From the NCBI RefSeq assembly GCF_947305105.1, contig NZ_CAMZCS010000028.1, positions 1 through 42,468 on the forward strand: 42,468 nt of DNA, given 5' to 3'. The translations under genes and the position numbers were made by a program. Position 1 is the stretch's first letter. The number at the start of each line of letters is the position of its first letter. The notes beneath the pieces were generated by a model. That model was not told where the DNA came from. It did no database searches and saw nothing but the letters and a program-made list of their open reading frames with translations. This DNA comes from an uncultured Fibrobacter sp. Its GTDB lineage: Bacteria; Fibrobacterota; Fibrobacteria; Fibrobacterales; Fibrobacteraceae. Shown one piece after another: positions 7,856-15,767 of this stretch.

Positions 7856-9273
7856 TGCAAACCATCCAAGAATTGAAGGCCCAGCTCGAAAGCGGCAGCA
7901 CGACTGCCGAAAAGCTCGCACAGGCCTCGCTCGAAAAGATTGAATCCACCAAGAATCTCAACGCTTATATTTCTGTCTTGAACGAACGCGCCCTGGCCAA
8001 GGCCAAGGAAAGCGACCTCCGCCGAGCCGAAGGCAAGGCCCTCGGCCCCCTCGACGGTATTCCCGTCGCCGTGAAGGACAACATGTGTCTCGAAGGCACG
8101 CGCACCACGGCCGCCTCCAAGATTCTTGAAAACTTTGTCGCCCCCTACACCGCAACCGCCGTCGAAAAACTCGAAGCGGCAGGTGCCATCATCGTGGGCA
8201 AGACGAACATGGACGAATTCGCCATGGGTTCGAGCAACGAGACCTCTTACTTTGGCCCGGTCAAGAACCCGCTCGACGAATCCCGCGTCCCCGGCGGCTC
8301 CTCGGGCGGATCCGCCGTCGCCGTTGCATCCGGCACGGTACCCTGCGCTCTTGGTTCCGACACTGGTGGATCTATCCGCCAGCCGGCCGCATGCACCGGC
8401 GTCGTGGGCCTCAAGCCCACTTACGGCCGCGTCTCCCGCTACGGCCTGCTCGCCTACGCAAGTTCTCTGGACCAGATCGGCCCCTTCGGTTCTACCGTCG
8501 CCGACTGCGCCACGCTCCTTAACGCCATCTGCGGTATCGACCCGCACGACAACACCACCAGCACCCGCGAACCCGAAGACTTCGCCGCGAAGCTCGATGC
8601 GGGCGTGAAGGGCAAAGTCATTGGCGTCCCGAAGGAATACTTTGCCGAAGGGCTCGACCCGGAATGCAAGGCCGCCATCGACAACATGCTGAAGAAGCTC
8701 GAAGCCGAAGGCGCCACGCTCAAGGAAGTGAGCCTCCCCCACATCGGTTACGCTGTTTCCAGCTACTACATCATCGCGACCGCCGAGGCCAGTTCGAACC
8801 TCAGCCGCTACGACGGCGTGCGCTACGGCTACCGCAGCAAGGACGCCCGCAAGCTGTTCGACCTGTACGCGAAGTCCAGGAGCGAAGGTTTCGGTAAGGA
8901 AGTCCAGCGTCGCATCCTCCTTGGCAGTTACGTGCTCAGCGCCGGCTTCTACGACGCCTACTACGTGCAAGCCCAAAAGGTGCGCCGCCTCATCACCGAC
9001 GACTTCAACAAGGCTTTCGAAAGCTGCGACGTGATCGCAAGCCCGACGATGCCGGGCCTGCCCCTCAAGTGTGGCATGAACGAGTCCGACCCGATGGCCG
9101 TGTACCTCTCCGACATCTACACCGTGAGCCTGAACCTTTCCGGCCTCCCGGGCGTAAGCGTGCCCTGCGGCATGGCAGGCGGGCTCCCTGTGGGCCTGCA
9201 GTGGATTGGCAAACCATTCCAGGAAACGGACCTGCTCTCCATCGCCTCCGCCACCGAACGCCTGAACAAGTAA
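7855..9273 (+). CDS. gatA: Asp/Glu-tRNA amidotransferase subunit A
   Basis: This is the amidase subunit of GatCAB, which releases ammonia from glutamine and converts Glu-tRNA(Gln) or Asp-tRNA(Asn) to the amidated forms. The 472-residue protein has the full amidase-signature set: Lys74 in VAVKDN, the cis-Ser in GGSSGGSA (about 149-150) and the nucleophile Ser173 in GSDTGGSIRQPAA. The C-terminal NLSGLPGVSVPCG is also typical. It overlaps the DUF4321 gene by one base. The gatB and gatC genes are not in the window, so the complex is encoded at split loci. Confidence 0.97.
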   Translation: MQTIQELKAQLESGSTTAEKLAQASLEKIESTKNLNAYISVLNERALAKAKESDLRRAEGKALGPLDGIPVAVKDNMCLEGTRTTAASKILENFVAPYTATAVEKLEAAGAIIVGKTNMDEFAMGSSNETSYFGPVKNPLDESRVPGGSSGGSAVAVASGTVPCALGSDTGGSIRQPAACTGVVGLKPTYGRVSRYGLLAYASSLDQIGPFGSTVADCATLLNAICGIDPHDNTTSTREPEDFAAKLDAGVKGKVIGVPKEYFAEGLDPECKAAIDNMLKKLEAEGATLKEVSLPHIGYAVSSYYIIATAEASSNLSRYDGVRYGYRSKDARKLFDLYAKSRSEGFGKEVQRRILLGSYVLSAGFYDAYYVQAQKVRRLITDDFNKAFESCDVIASPTMPGLPLKCGMNESDPMAVYLSDIYTVSLNLSGLPGVSVPCGMAGGLPVGLQWIGKPFQETDLLSIASATERLNK

Positions 9274-9289
9274 AATCTGGCATAAAAAA

Positions 9290-10024
9290 ATGAAGATCAA
9301 GGCTAGTTTATTCGCACTTCTGGTCGTTGCTGTCTGCGCCTTTTCGCAAGACGCAACGGCATTTGATTCCCTCATGCAGGCGTACTCCGGCGCAGGCATG
9401 ACCTCTCTCGACTCGGCCACGCAAGACTCCCTCGCAAAGGATTCTACGGCCAATGACTCCACCCAGGCGGAATCCTCCTCCTCAGGCGAAGGCCTCGTCC
9501 TCTACGATGGGCAATCTTCGTCTTCTTCGGCGGTGAGGCACATCGGCGTGGACGCCCCCGTGTACAAGTATCAAGTCACAGTCGGCCTGCAATCCCCGAG
9601 CCGCGGAATTGTCTCGCTAGAATACATCTTCGCCCAGGAAATCTTCAACGTCAACGTCCACTTTACCGACTATAACAGCCATCTCCTGCAGATCGGCGTA
9701 TCGGCAATCTATTATCCCATGTCGATGCGCTATTTCTACACATTCCTCACCTCCGACTGGTTCAAAGGCAAATACGATAGAGAACGCCACAAATCGGGCG
9801 GACAATACGAAGAATACACCGAAAATGTCAATTACTGGCGCGTCGTGGCAGGCATCGGCACAGAATTCCTGTTCTTGGAACACTTTGGAGCCTACCTGGA
9901 AGCTGGATTTGAGTTCTTTGCCGGCAATGGGAGCTACTACACGCACCTGAACAAGGACTACGGAACGCTTGATAACGACAATATCAAGCTACCTTACGGC
10001 TTCGGACTTCTGTTCCCATTCTAG
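9290..10024 (+). CDS. Secreted outer-membrane-type protein, unknown function
   Basis: The 244-residue product begins with a signal peptide (M-K-I-K-A-S-L-F-A-L-L-V-V-A-V-C-A-F-S-Q). A low-complexity stretch of about 55 residues rich in Ser, Asp, Thr and Ala follows, containing two poly-Ser clusters. The rest is a domain with alternating hydrophobic and aromatic residues that ends in GFGLLFPF. A terminal Phe and amphipathic strands are typical of outer-membrane beta-barrels, but about 150 residues would make only a small barrel. It starts 16 bases after gatA and may be read from the same transcript. I do not recognise a family. Confidence 0.7.
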   Translation: MKIKASLFALLVVAVCAFSQDATAFDSLMQAYSGAGMTSLDSATQDSLAKDSTANDSTQAESSSSGEGLVLYDGQSSSSSAVRHIGVDAPVYKYQVTVGLQSPSRGIVSLEYIFAQEIFNVNVHFTDYNSHLLQIGVSAIYYPMSMRYFYTFLTSDWFKGKYDRERHKSGGQYEEYTENVNYWRVVAGIGTEFLFLEHFGAYLEAGFEFFAGNGSYYTHLNKDYGTLDNDNIKLPYGFGLLFPF

Positions 10025-10118
10025 GTCATTTTTTTCGACGTTTTTCGACAGCTTTTTTTCCGAAAAAAAATATTTTACATCAAACACCCCTTTTTTAAAA
10101 AAATGATTACGAAAAGGT

Positions 10119-10146
10119 ATTGCAAAACGGCCTTCCGTTTTGCAAT
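10119..10146. terminator. Hairpin in the AT-rich gap after the beta-barrel-like gene
   Basis: A 12-bp perfect stem (ATTGCAAAACGG with its complement at 10135-10146) closes the loop CCTT. The surrounding 10025-10200 is rich in A and T runs. It could end the gatA transcript, although no long T tract follows directly. Nothing else is evident in this gap. Confidence 0.5.
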
Positions 10147-10200
10147 ATTTGTAGACACTCAAAAATACTATTTCGCACAGACATTCAACTGGGGAAACAG

Positions 10201-10491
10201 ATGGGGTTGGATAAAAAGAATGATTTGCCGCAAAGCGCAGACGACATAGACAACACAAATTCAAAGGAGCCGACAGAGCAGCCAGTCTACGCTCTGAACA
10301 TCGCCAAAATCGAAAGCAAGGGGAACGAGCCCCATACAATTCCCTTCCCTTGGGATTGTATAAAAGACCACCTCTATCCCGAAACGAAACACCTGTGCAA
10401 CATCAGGAATATGACGCTCCAAGAGCAAATATCCACCATACGGACATACATTTCAAACGTATTTGCGACTAAGAAAAGCAATAAGCGCTAA
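10201..10491 (+). CDS. Small hypothetical protein
   Basis: This is a predicted 96-residue soluble protein, charged and without a signal peptide or membrane segment. I chose the ATG at 10201 because a GGGGA lies about 7 bases upstream; an in-frame ATG at 10120 would place coding sequence over the hairpin. Nothing in the sequence points to a family. It precedes the DUF4230 gene by 64 bases on the same strand. The coding call itself is moderately supported. Confidence 0.5.
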   Translation: MGLDKKNDLPQSADDIDNTNSKEPTEQPVYALNIAKIESKGNEPHTIPFPWDCIKDHLYPETKHLCNIRNMTLQEQISTIRTYISNVFATKKSNKR

Positions 10492-10555
10492 CCGGTTGCC
10501 AAATAAATTTGTAATATCAAAGAAAGTGTAACGCGTTTCAAAAGGGTGTCCAGCA

Positions 10556-11221
10556 ATGAAATTGACGATCAAGCTAATCTTCGCATTCATCCTCGTATGC
10601 GCAACGGTCGTTGCGACCGTTTTCGTCATGAAAAAAATTGAAAGCAGCGAAACGACGGGCCCCAAAATTACCAGCGAATTTATCGAGCACCAAATCAGCG
10701 AAATCTCCGAACTGGCCACCCTGCACCACCACTACAGAAAAAACGCAAATTACCAGGACGCCAAGAAACTCCTGGACTACATGCCCAACTGGAGAATCAA
10801 TCAATCCATAAAAGAATTCATGCTGATATACCAGGGCGACGTCAAGCTGGGCTACGACCTGAAAGACATCAAGATCCACGTCGAGCCCATCACGAAGACA
10901 ATCCTCATCTACCTCCCCGAGCCCAAGATTCTGAGCCACAGCATCAACTTCGAGAGCATCCAGGTCTTTTGGGAAAAGAAAGGCTGGCTCAACGACATCA
11001 AGTTCGAGGACTTCAAACAGTTCTTTATCGCCGAGCAGAAAAAATACGAAGAGGAAAACATCACCGAACTCAAGCGCAGAGCACGGGAACACGCCAAAAA
11101 GATCATCCGTCTCTATCTCGGTTCGGTCGTCAAATTGGCCGATCCTCCCGAAAACACCCAAAAGTCGTTCATAAAAAAATGGCTTCACCCCGACGACGGT
11201 TACCAGATCAAAGTGGACTGA
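10556..11221 (+). CDS. DUF4230-like membrane-anchored protein
   Basis: The 221-residue product has one N-terminal membrane helix (residues about 4-25) that probably acts as an uncleaved anchor. A mixed alpha/beta domain follows. The I-S-E-I-S-E-L-A-T-L-H-H-H-Y segment, then K-L-G-Y-D-L-K-D-I-K-I-H-V and the I-L-I-Y-L-P-E-P-K-I-L-S stretch match what I know of DUF4230 proteins, which have no established function. A Lys/Glu-rich helix leads to the C-terminus. The gene lies about 90 bases before a PotD-like lipoprotein gene, so both products would face the periplasm. Confidence 0.68.
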   Translation: MKLTIKLIFAFILVCATVVATVFVMKKIESSETTGPKITSEFIEHQISEISELATLHHHYRKNANYQDAKKLLDYMPNWRINQSIKEFMLIYQGDVKLGYDLKDIKIHVEPITKTILIYLPEPKILSHSINFESIQVFWEKKGWLNDIKFEDFKQFFIAEQKKYEEENITELKRRAREHAKKIIRLYLGSVVKLADPPENTQKSFIKKWLHPDDGYQIKVD

Positions 11222-11312
11222 ACCGTCCCCAATTTCATCGTTTTTTCCAAAAACAAGCACAAATCCTGTCAAATAATATTATTTTATCTAAAAAAAGAAC
11301 AGGAAAAAACTC

Positions 11313-12371
11313 ATGAAGCATTTCCTCCTCGCCTTATTCATCATCACCGCCGCGGCCCTCATCGCCTGCAAAGAACAAAAGCAGGAACAGGCGCTCAAAC
11401 CGGTTTCTGTGATGATATACAGCGAATATATCGATCCGGCCATGCTTGACGACTTCGAAAGAAAAACAGGGTACAAAATACATTTGGAACTCTACGAAGC
11501 CCAGGAGGAGATGATTGGTAAACTTCTGTCCATGGGCCCAAGCCAGTACGACGTCATCATCGCCTCCGACGTGGTCATCCAGCAGATGCTTCGTCTAGGG
11601 TTGATTACGGCAATCGATGCAGAAAAAGTGCCCAACCGCAAAAACATCGCCGTGCAGTTTTTCAACCGTCCCTACGACCCGACAAACACCTACACCATCC
11701 CCTACCTCTGGGGAACCACAGGCATCCTTTACCGCGACAAGTCGATTGACCCGGACAGCGTAAGCTATTCCATGCTGTTCAACTCGAGCAAGACCAAGGG
11801 GAATTTCAGTTTCTTGAACGAGAGCCGTTCCATGCTCGCCCTCGCCCTCCTCGCCATCGGTTTCGACGCAAACAGCACCAGCCAAACCGAAATCAACAAG
11901 GCCGTGGAACACATCCTTCAGGCAAAAAAAGACCCGCATTTCATCGGCTTCGACGGATCCGTTGGCGGCAAAGAAAAGGTGCTGTCCGGCATGAACTGGG
12001 CGGCTATCGTATTCAACGGCGACGCACAGGCTGCAATCTATGAGGACTCGACACTCCAGTTCGCCATCCCGAAGGAGGGTTCGTTCTTGTGGGTCGATGC
12101 CATGACACTCAGTTCCAACGCCCCGAACCCCGACGGAGCATACGCATTCATGAACTACATCCTCGACGTGAAAAACGGCGCACAGCTTGCCCAGTACATC
12201 AACTACGCGACCCCAAACAAGGCAAGCCTTGAAATTCTTGACTCCACGTACAAGAAAAACCGGATTATCAACCCGCCACACGAAACATTCGCAAGGATGG
12301 AATACCTGAAAGATTTGGGCGAAGCCGCCATGATGTACGACGAGGCCTGGACCACCGTCAAGACACGTTAG
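11313..12371 (+). CDS. PotD-like polyamine-type substrate-binding lipoprotein
   Basis: The 352-residue product has a lipoprotein signal ending in A-L-I-A-C (Cys at about residue 19), then a fold like the spermidine/putrescine-binding protein PotD. Recognisable parts are V-M-I-Y-S-E-Y-I-D-P near the mature N-terminus, QYDVIIASDVVIQQM, and the hinge segment T-I-P-Y-L-W-G-T-T-G-I-L-Y, which is highly typical of the family. No permease or ATPase genes (potABC) flank it, which is unusual for a transport binding protein. It may serve a transporter encoded elsewhere, or act as a sensor. Its stop codon overlaps the exoA stop by 4 bases, tail to tail. Confidence 0.82.
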   Translation: MKHFLLALFIITAAALIACKEQKQEQALKPVSVMIYSEYIDPAMLDDFERKTGYKIHLELYEAQEEMIGKLLSMGPSQYDVIIASDVVIQQMLRLGLITAIDAEKVPNRKNIAVQFFNRPYDPTNTYTIPYLWGTTGILYRDKSIDPDSVSYSMLFNSSKTKGNFSFLNESRSMLALALLAIGFDANSTSQTEINKAVEHILQAKKDPHFIGFDGSVGGKEKVLSGMNWAAIVFNGDAQAAIYEDSTLQFAIPKEGSFLWVDAMTLSSNAPNPDGAYAFMNYILDVKNGAQLAQYINYATPNKASLEILDSTYKKNRIINPPHETFARMEYLKDLGEAAMMYDEAWTTVKTR

Positions 12372-13180
12372 TCGATACTATTCGTCGGGCTTATGGGCTG
12401 GGGCGGGAACGGAGGCTCCAGCTCGATGCTTATTGGGCAGTGGTCCGAACCCATGACCGACGGATGAATTTCCGAGTTCACGATATTGGGAACAAGCCCC
12501 GCATCGACAAAGGCATAATCCAAACGCCAACCCACGTTCCTGCTGCGGGCACCGAAGCGATTGGACCACCAGGAATAAGCATCCCGTGTATCTGGATGGA
12601 GCAGGCGGAAGGAATCGACAAAGCCGTTCTCGACATACTTGTCCATCCAAGCCCTCTCGATGGGCAAGAACCCGCTCACGTTCTCGTTTTCCTTAGGACG
12701 CGCGATATCAATCTCTTTGTGGCAGGTATTGTAGTCGCCGACCGTCACCACATGTTTACCATTCTCGAGCCAATGACGGCTGTTGTCGAGGAACGCATCA
12801 TAGAAACGCAACTTGTAGTCCAGGCGATCATCGCCCTGTCCACCGTTCGGGAAATAGATGGAATTGAGGACCCAGTCCGGGAAAACAAGCTGGACGACAC
12901 GGCCTTCCTCGTCGAACTCCTCGATGTCGAAACCGTAGTTCACGGCATCCGGTTCTATCTGAGAAAAGACGGCGACACCGCTATAGCCTTTCTTGCGGCG
13001 GCACGGATTCCAGTAGGAATAATAGCCTTCCGGCTTCTGCAGGGACTCAGGAACCTGGTCCACGTCGGCACGGGTCTCCTGGAGGCACAGTATGTCCGGG
13101 CGAGTCGCCGCGAACCAGTCCTCGAAACCTTTCTTCACCGCCGAGCGGATTCCGTTGACATTCCAGCTGTAGATATTCAT
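12368..13180 (-). CDS. exoA: Exodeoxyribonuclease III-family AP endonuclease
   Basis: This is a base-excision repair enzyme that cuts DNA at abasic sites. The 270-residue protein starts M-N-I-Y-S-W-N-V-N-G-I-R-S, the family N-terminus. It has D-I-L-C-L-Q-E-T-R (metal-binding Glu), Y-S-G-V-A-V-F-S, G-D-Y-N-T-C-H (catalytic Asp and Asn), W-R-L-D-Y-A-F-V and the C-terminal GSDHCPISIEL with the catalytic His. An in-frame GTG lies 9 bases upstream (13189), but family alignment favours 13180. The gene converges on the PotD-like gene with a 4-base overlap and no terminator between them, so antisense read-through is likely. Confidence 0.94.
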   Translation of the reverse strand: MNIYSWNVNGIRSAVKKGFEDWFAATRPDILCLQETRADVDQVPESLQKPEGYYSYWNPCRRKKGYSGVAVFSQIEPDAVNYGFDIEEFDEEGRVVQLVFPDWVLNSIYFPNGGQGDDRLDYKLRFYDAFLDNSRHWLENGKHVVTVGDYNTCHKEIDIARPKENENVSGFLPIERAWMDKYVENGFVDSFRLLHPDTRDAYSWWSNRFGARSRNVGWRLDYAFVDAGLVPNIVNSEIHPSVMGSDHCPISIELEPPFPPQPISPTNSID

Positions 13181-13330
13181 TTTAACCACAATCCATCGTT
13201 TTATCTGTAAAAGATAGCTTTTTTATTGTCAAAATCCAATTTTGGTGGTCAAAAAGCACCCTCTTGGTGAAAAAAAGGGGTTTTAGTTAAAAACAAAAGA
13301 AAAAAATATCAATTTCGGCGCTAAAGAGAC

Positions 13331-13336
13331 TATATT
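13331..13336 (+). promoter_or_regulatory. Possible -10 box (TATATT) before the lipoprotein gene
   Basis: TATATT ends 7 bases before the ATG at 13344, the same geometry as at 2640 and 7518. There is no Shine-Dalgarno sequence in between. The upstream 13190-13330 is A-rich and has no clear -35 box. Confidence 0.45.
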
Positions 13337-13343
13337 TATAAGC

Positions 13344-13943
13344 ATGAAATGTAAAATATTTTTTCTGACGGCTAGCTTCCTCCTGGTTTCCCTGATGCAG
13401 CTATCGGGATGCGCAGGATCATCCAATGGAGAGGACCTCGAAGTCCCGACCAACTTGCCTCCGATCTGCCGCGACATCGACTTTGTCTCCCAGCCAGACA
13501 TGCGCGAAATGTGCGGCGTGCGCAAAGTCCACAACCGCGCGTACAAGAACATCCCGCAGCAACGCTACCTCATCAAGCCGGCAGAGACATCCATCGTCAA
13601 GACAAACGACAAGCTGGAACTCAGGTTCCAGAACGCACTTCCGCTCACGCTCGAAGGCCCGATTGTAAACGAACTTGAATTCAACCACGACAAGCGCCTC
13701 GAGAAAATCAAGAACTCTTACGATTACCACGAAATCTACACCCAGGGGAACAAGCGCCTGCGCATATTCAAGATGGGCATCCCCACCGACAGAGGCAACA
13801 CTTACCACTTCTGTTTCCGCGTTCCCGAACGCAAGGGCGGCAACGAAAGGACCAGGAGCAAGGCCATGGGCAACCACATCGAAGCCATGACTTGCGAAGA
13901 CTACGACATGCTGTTACAGAACCACGCAAGCAACAAGCGATAA
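13344..13943 (+). CDS. Lipoprotein, unknown function
   Basis: The 199-residue product has a lipoprotein signal peptide with the lipobox L-S-G-C (Cys at about residue 23), then a soluble domain of about 175 residues. It contains C-R-D-I-D-F-V-S-Q near the N-terminus and two further cysteines, and has a basic C-terminus. No family is recognised. It stands alone: the gene before it runs the other way, and a strong terminator follows. The start codon sits 7 bases after a TATATT box with no ribosome-binding sequence, so the message is likely leaderless. Confidence 0.78.
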   Translation: MKCKIFFLTASFLLVSLMQLSGCAGSSNGEDLEVPTNLPPICRDIDFVSQPDMREMCGVRKVHNRAYKNIPQQRYLIKPAETSIVKTNDKLELRFQNALPLTLEGPIVNELEFNHDKRLEKIKNSYDYHEIYTQGNKRLRIFKMGIPTDRGNTYHFCFRVPERKGGNERTRSKAMGNHIEAMTCEDYDMLLQNHASNKR

Positions 13944-13969
13944 TCCAGCACCGTCAAGATATCAAGGAA

Positions 13970-14001
13970 AGGCCCGCTCCAAGAGCGGGCCTCCCTTTTT
14001 T
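13970..14001 (+). terminator. Rho-independent terminator
   Basis: A 10-bp perfect stem (AGGCCCGCTC paired with GAGCGGGCCT) closes a CAA loop and is followed by CCC and a run of six T. This is a strong plus-strand terminator for the lipoprotein gene. Confidence 0.93.
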
Positions 14002-14048
14002 CTTGCGCACTTGTTAAACATTTTTCTATTTTTGCGACCGGTAACAAC

Positions 14049-14939
14049 GTGACATCCGAAAACAGACACATCCATAACGCATTGAAGCAGGTCAAGATCG
14101 ACACGCCGTGTTCGAAGTTGTCCGGTTTTTCCATATCCGGCTTGGCCACTTACCTGCAGATGCCGGAACTTGACTTTTGCATCGACATGGGCGAATGCCC
14201 GCTCAGCGCCACCCCGATAAACCATGTGTTCCTGACGCATGCCCATGGCGACCACGCCCGCTGCCTCATGCGTCACCACAGCCTGCGCAAGATGATGGGC
14301 GTCGAACGCGACAGCGTCTACTACGTTCCCGAAAGCATTTACGAAGGGGCCAAAGCCTGGATCAAGGCGGAAGCCATGTTCGAAGGCGTCAGCGAAGCAA
14401 AATTCCGCTATCCGCAAATTGTCCCCGTATCCGCCCACAAGCGGTTCTTTCTTGAATACCGCAAGGACTTAGCGCTAGAGACTTTCGAAGTAAAGCATTC
14501 TATCCCGTCGATGGGCGGCACACTCTATTTCTACAAGAAAAAACTCAAGGACGAATTCTTCGGGAAGACTCCGGCGGAGCTCATCGAACTGCGAAAACAG
14601 AACGTCGAGATTACACGCGAGGTGTACGACCCGCTCGTAAGCTTCACGGGAGACTGCCTCGGAGAATCCCTCCTCGACAACCGGGATGTTTTCAAGTCAA
14701 AAGTACTCATCACCGAATGCACATTCCTTGACGACGGCGAAGAGCAGATGGCACACCAGAAAGGTCACACCCATATTGCCGACATCGTCCACGCACTCAA
14801 CGAACTGGACAGCGACGTAAAGTGCGACATGATTATCCTCAACCATTTTTCCATGAAGTACGCAGAAAAGCACATCCGCGAAAGAATCGCCAAAGAAATC
14901 CCGGCGCAATTTTCGGACAAGGTGGTTGCGCTCATCTAG
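14049..14939 (+). CDS. MBL-fold metallo-hydrolase (RNase Z-like)
   Basis: The 296-residue protein has the metallo-beta-lactamase zinc motif H-A-H-G-D-H at about residues 64-69, after N-H-V-F-L-T. The strand D-F-C-I-D-M-G-E-C-P-L-S precedes it, as in RNase Z-like phosphodiesterases. Later zinc ligands are plausible in S-F-T-G-D-C-L and the C-terminal I-L-N-H-F-S. It may process RNA or hydrolyse another phosphodiester; which one cannot be told. The start is a GTG at 14049, as the next in-frame ATG would remove the first strands. It lies 19 bases upstream of trmB, so the pair looks like an operon. Confidence 0.8.
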   Translation: MTSENRHIHNALKQVKIDTPCSKLSGFSISGLATYLQMPELDFCIDMGECPLSATPINHVFLTHAHGDHARCLMRHHSLRKMMGVERDSVYYVPESIYEGAKAWIKAEAMFEGVSEAKFRYPQIVPVSAHKRFFLEYRKDLALETFEVKHSIPSMGGTLYFYKKKLKDEFFGKTPAELIELRKQNVEITREVYDPLVSFTGDCLGESLLDNRDVFKSKVLITECTFLDDGEEQMAHQKGHTHIADIVHALNELDSDVKCDMIILNHFSMKYAEKHIRERIAKEIPAQFSDKVVALI

Positions 14940-14958
14940 GCGGAAACAGGTACGCACA

Positions 14959-15705
14959 ATGAACAACGAAGAAACAGTAAACGAGCTTACCGAAGAATCC
15001 TGCGAAAAACAGGTCGTCATTCCTGAATTCTATAGAGACCTGAAGCAGGACGAAAAAGACAGAGGAATCTGGCACTATGTGTTCCGCACCAACGGTGACC
15101 GCAAGCCCATCAAGACACCCGACAACCTGCCGCACAAGCTGGACTTCAACTGGACCGACATGTTCCCCGACTGCAATGGCCATGTAGAAGTGGAAATCGG
15201 CAGCGGCAAGGGCAACTTCATGACGGACTACGCCGAGCGGCACCCGGACATCTTCATCATGGGCAGCGAATGGGACTACACCTGGGCCGCATTCGCGCAC
15301 GAGCGCATGAAAAAGCGCGGCGTACTGGGCAACGCGGCAATGTTGCGCGGCGACGTGTTCTACTTCTTGCGCGATGCCGTCAAGGACAATACCGTGGATG
15401 CGTTCCACATGTATTTCCCGGACCCGTGGCCCAAGGAAAGACACCACAAGAACAGGCTCCTGCGCCCCGACTTCTTGGCCGAAGTCGCACGCGTGCTCAA
15501 GCCCGGCAAACGCATTTTCTACTGGGGCACCGACCACAAGGAATACAACGAGATCGCGCTCGAAACCTTCGACGCCTTCCCCACCTGCAAAGTCGTCGTC
15601 CGCAACACGGCCGAACCCACCGAAGGGATCGAGACCGGATTCGAACGCAAGTACAAGAAGGAAGGCCGTCCCATCTACCGGAGCATTATCGAATTTTTCA
15701 AATAA
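14959..15705 (+). CDS. trmB: tRNA (guanine-N7-)-methyltransferase
   Basis: This enzyme methylates guanine 46 in the variable loop of tRNAs using S-adenosylmethionine. The 248-residue protein has the class I cofactor motif V-E-I-G-S-G-K-G-N-F, the acidic strand I-M-G-S-E-W-D, the highly diagnostic M-Y-F-P-D-P-W-P-K-E-R-H-H-K-N-R-L, and L-K-P-G-K-R-I-F-Y-W-G-T-D-H. About 60 acidic residues precede the core. I chose the ATG at 14959, which leaves an AGG 8 bases upstream and a short gap after the MBL gene. Identification is firm. Confidence 0.95.
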   Translation: MNNEETVNELTEESCEKQVVIPEFYRDLKQDEKDRGIWHYVFRTNGDRKPIKTPDNLPHKLDFNWTDMFPDCNGHVEVEIGSGKGNFMTDYAERHPDIFIMGSEWDYTWAAFAHERMKKRGVLGNAAMLRGDVFYFLRDAVKDNTVDAFHMYFPDPWPKERHHKNRLLRPDFLAEVARVLKPGKRIFYWGTDHKEYNEIALETFDAFPTCKVVVRNTAEPTEGIETGFERKYKKEGRPIYRSIIEFFK

Positions 15706-15767
15706 TTTGGGGTCAGGCCCCATATTGACATATTCTGACATCCAAATATTTATAGTTTAGTATAACC

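Noticed and set aside
7825-9462. 545-codon open frame antisense to gatA
   Set aside because: It lies wholly opposite gatA and the start of the next gene; it is low in complexity and explained by gatA codon bias.
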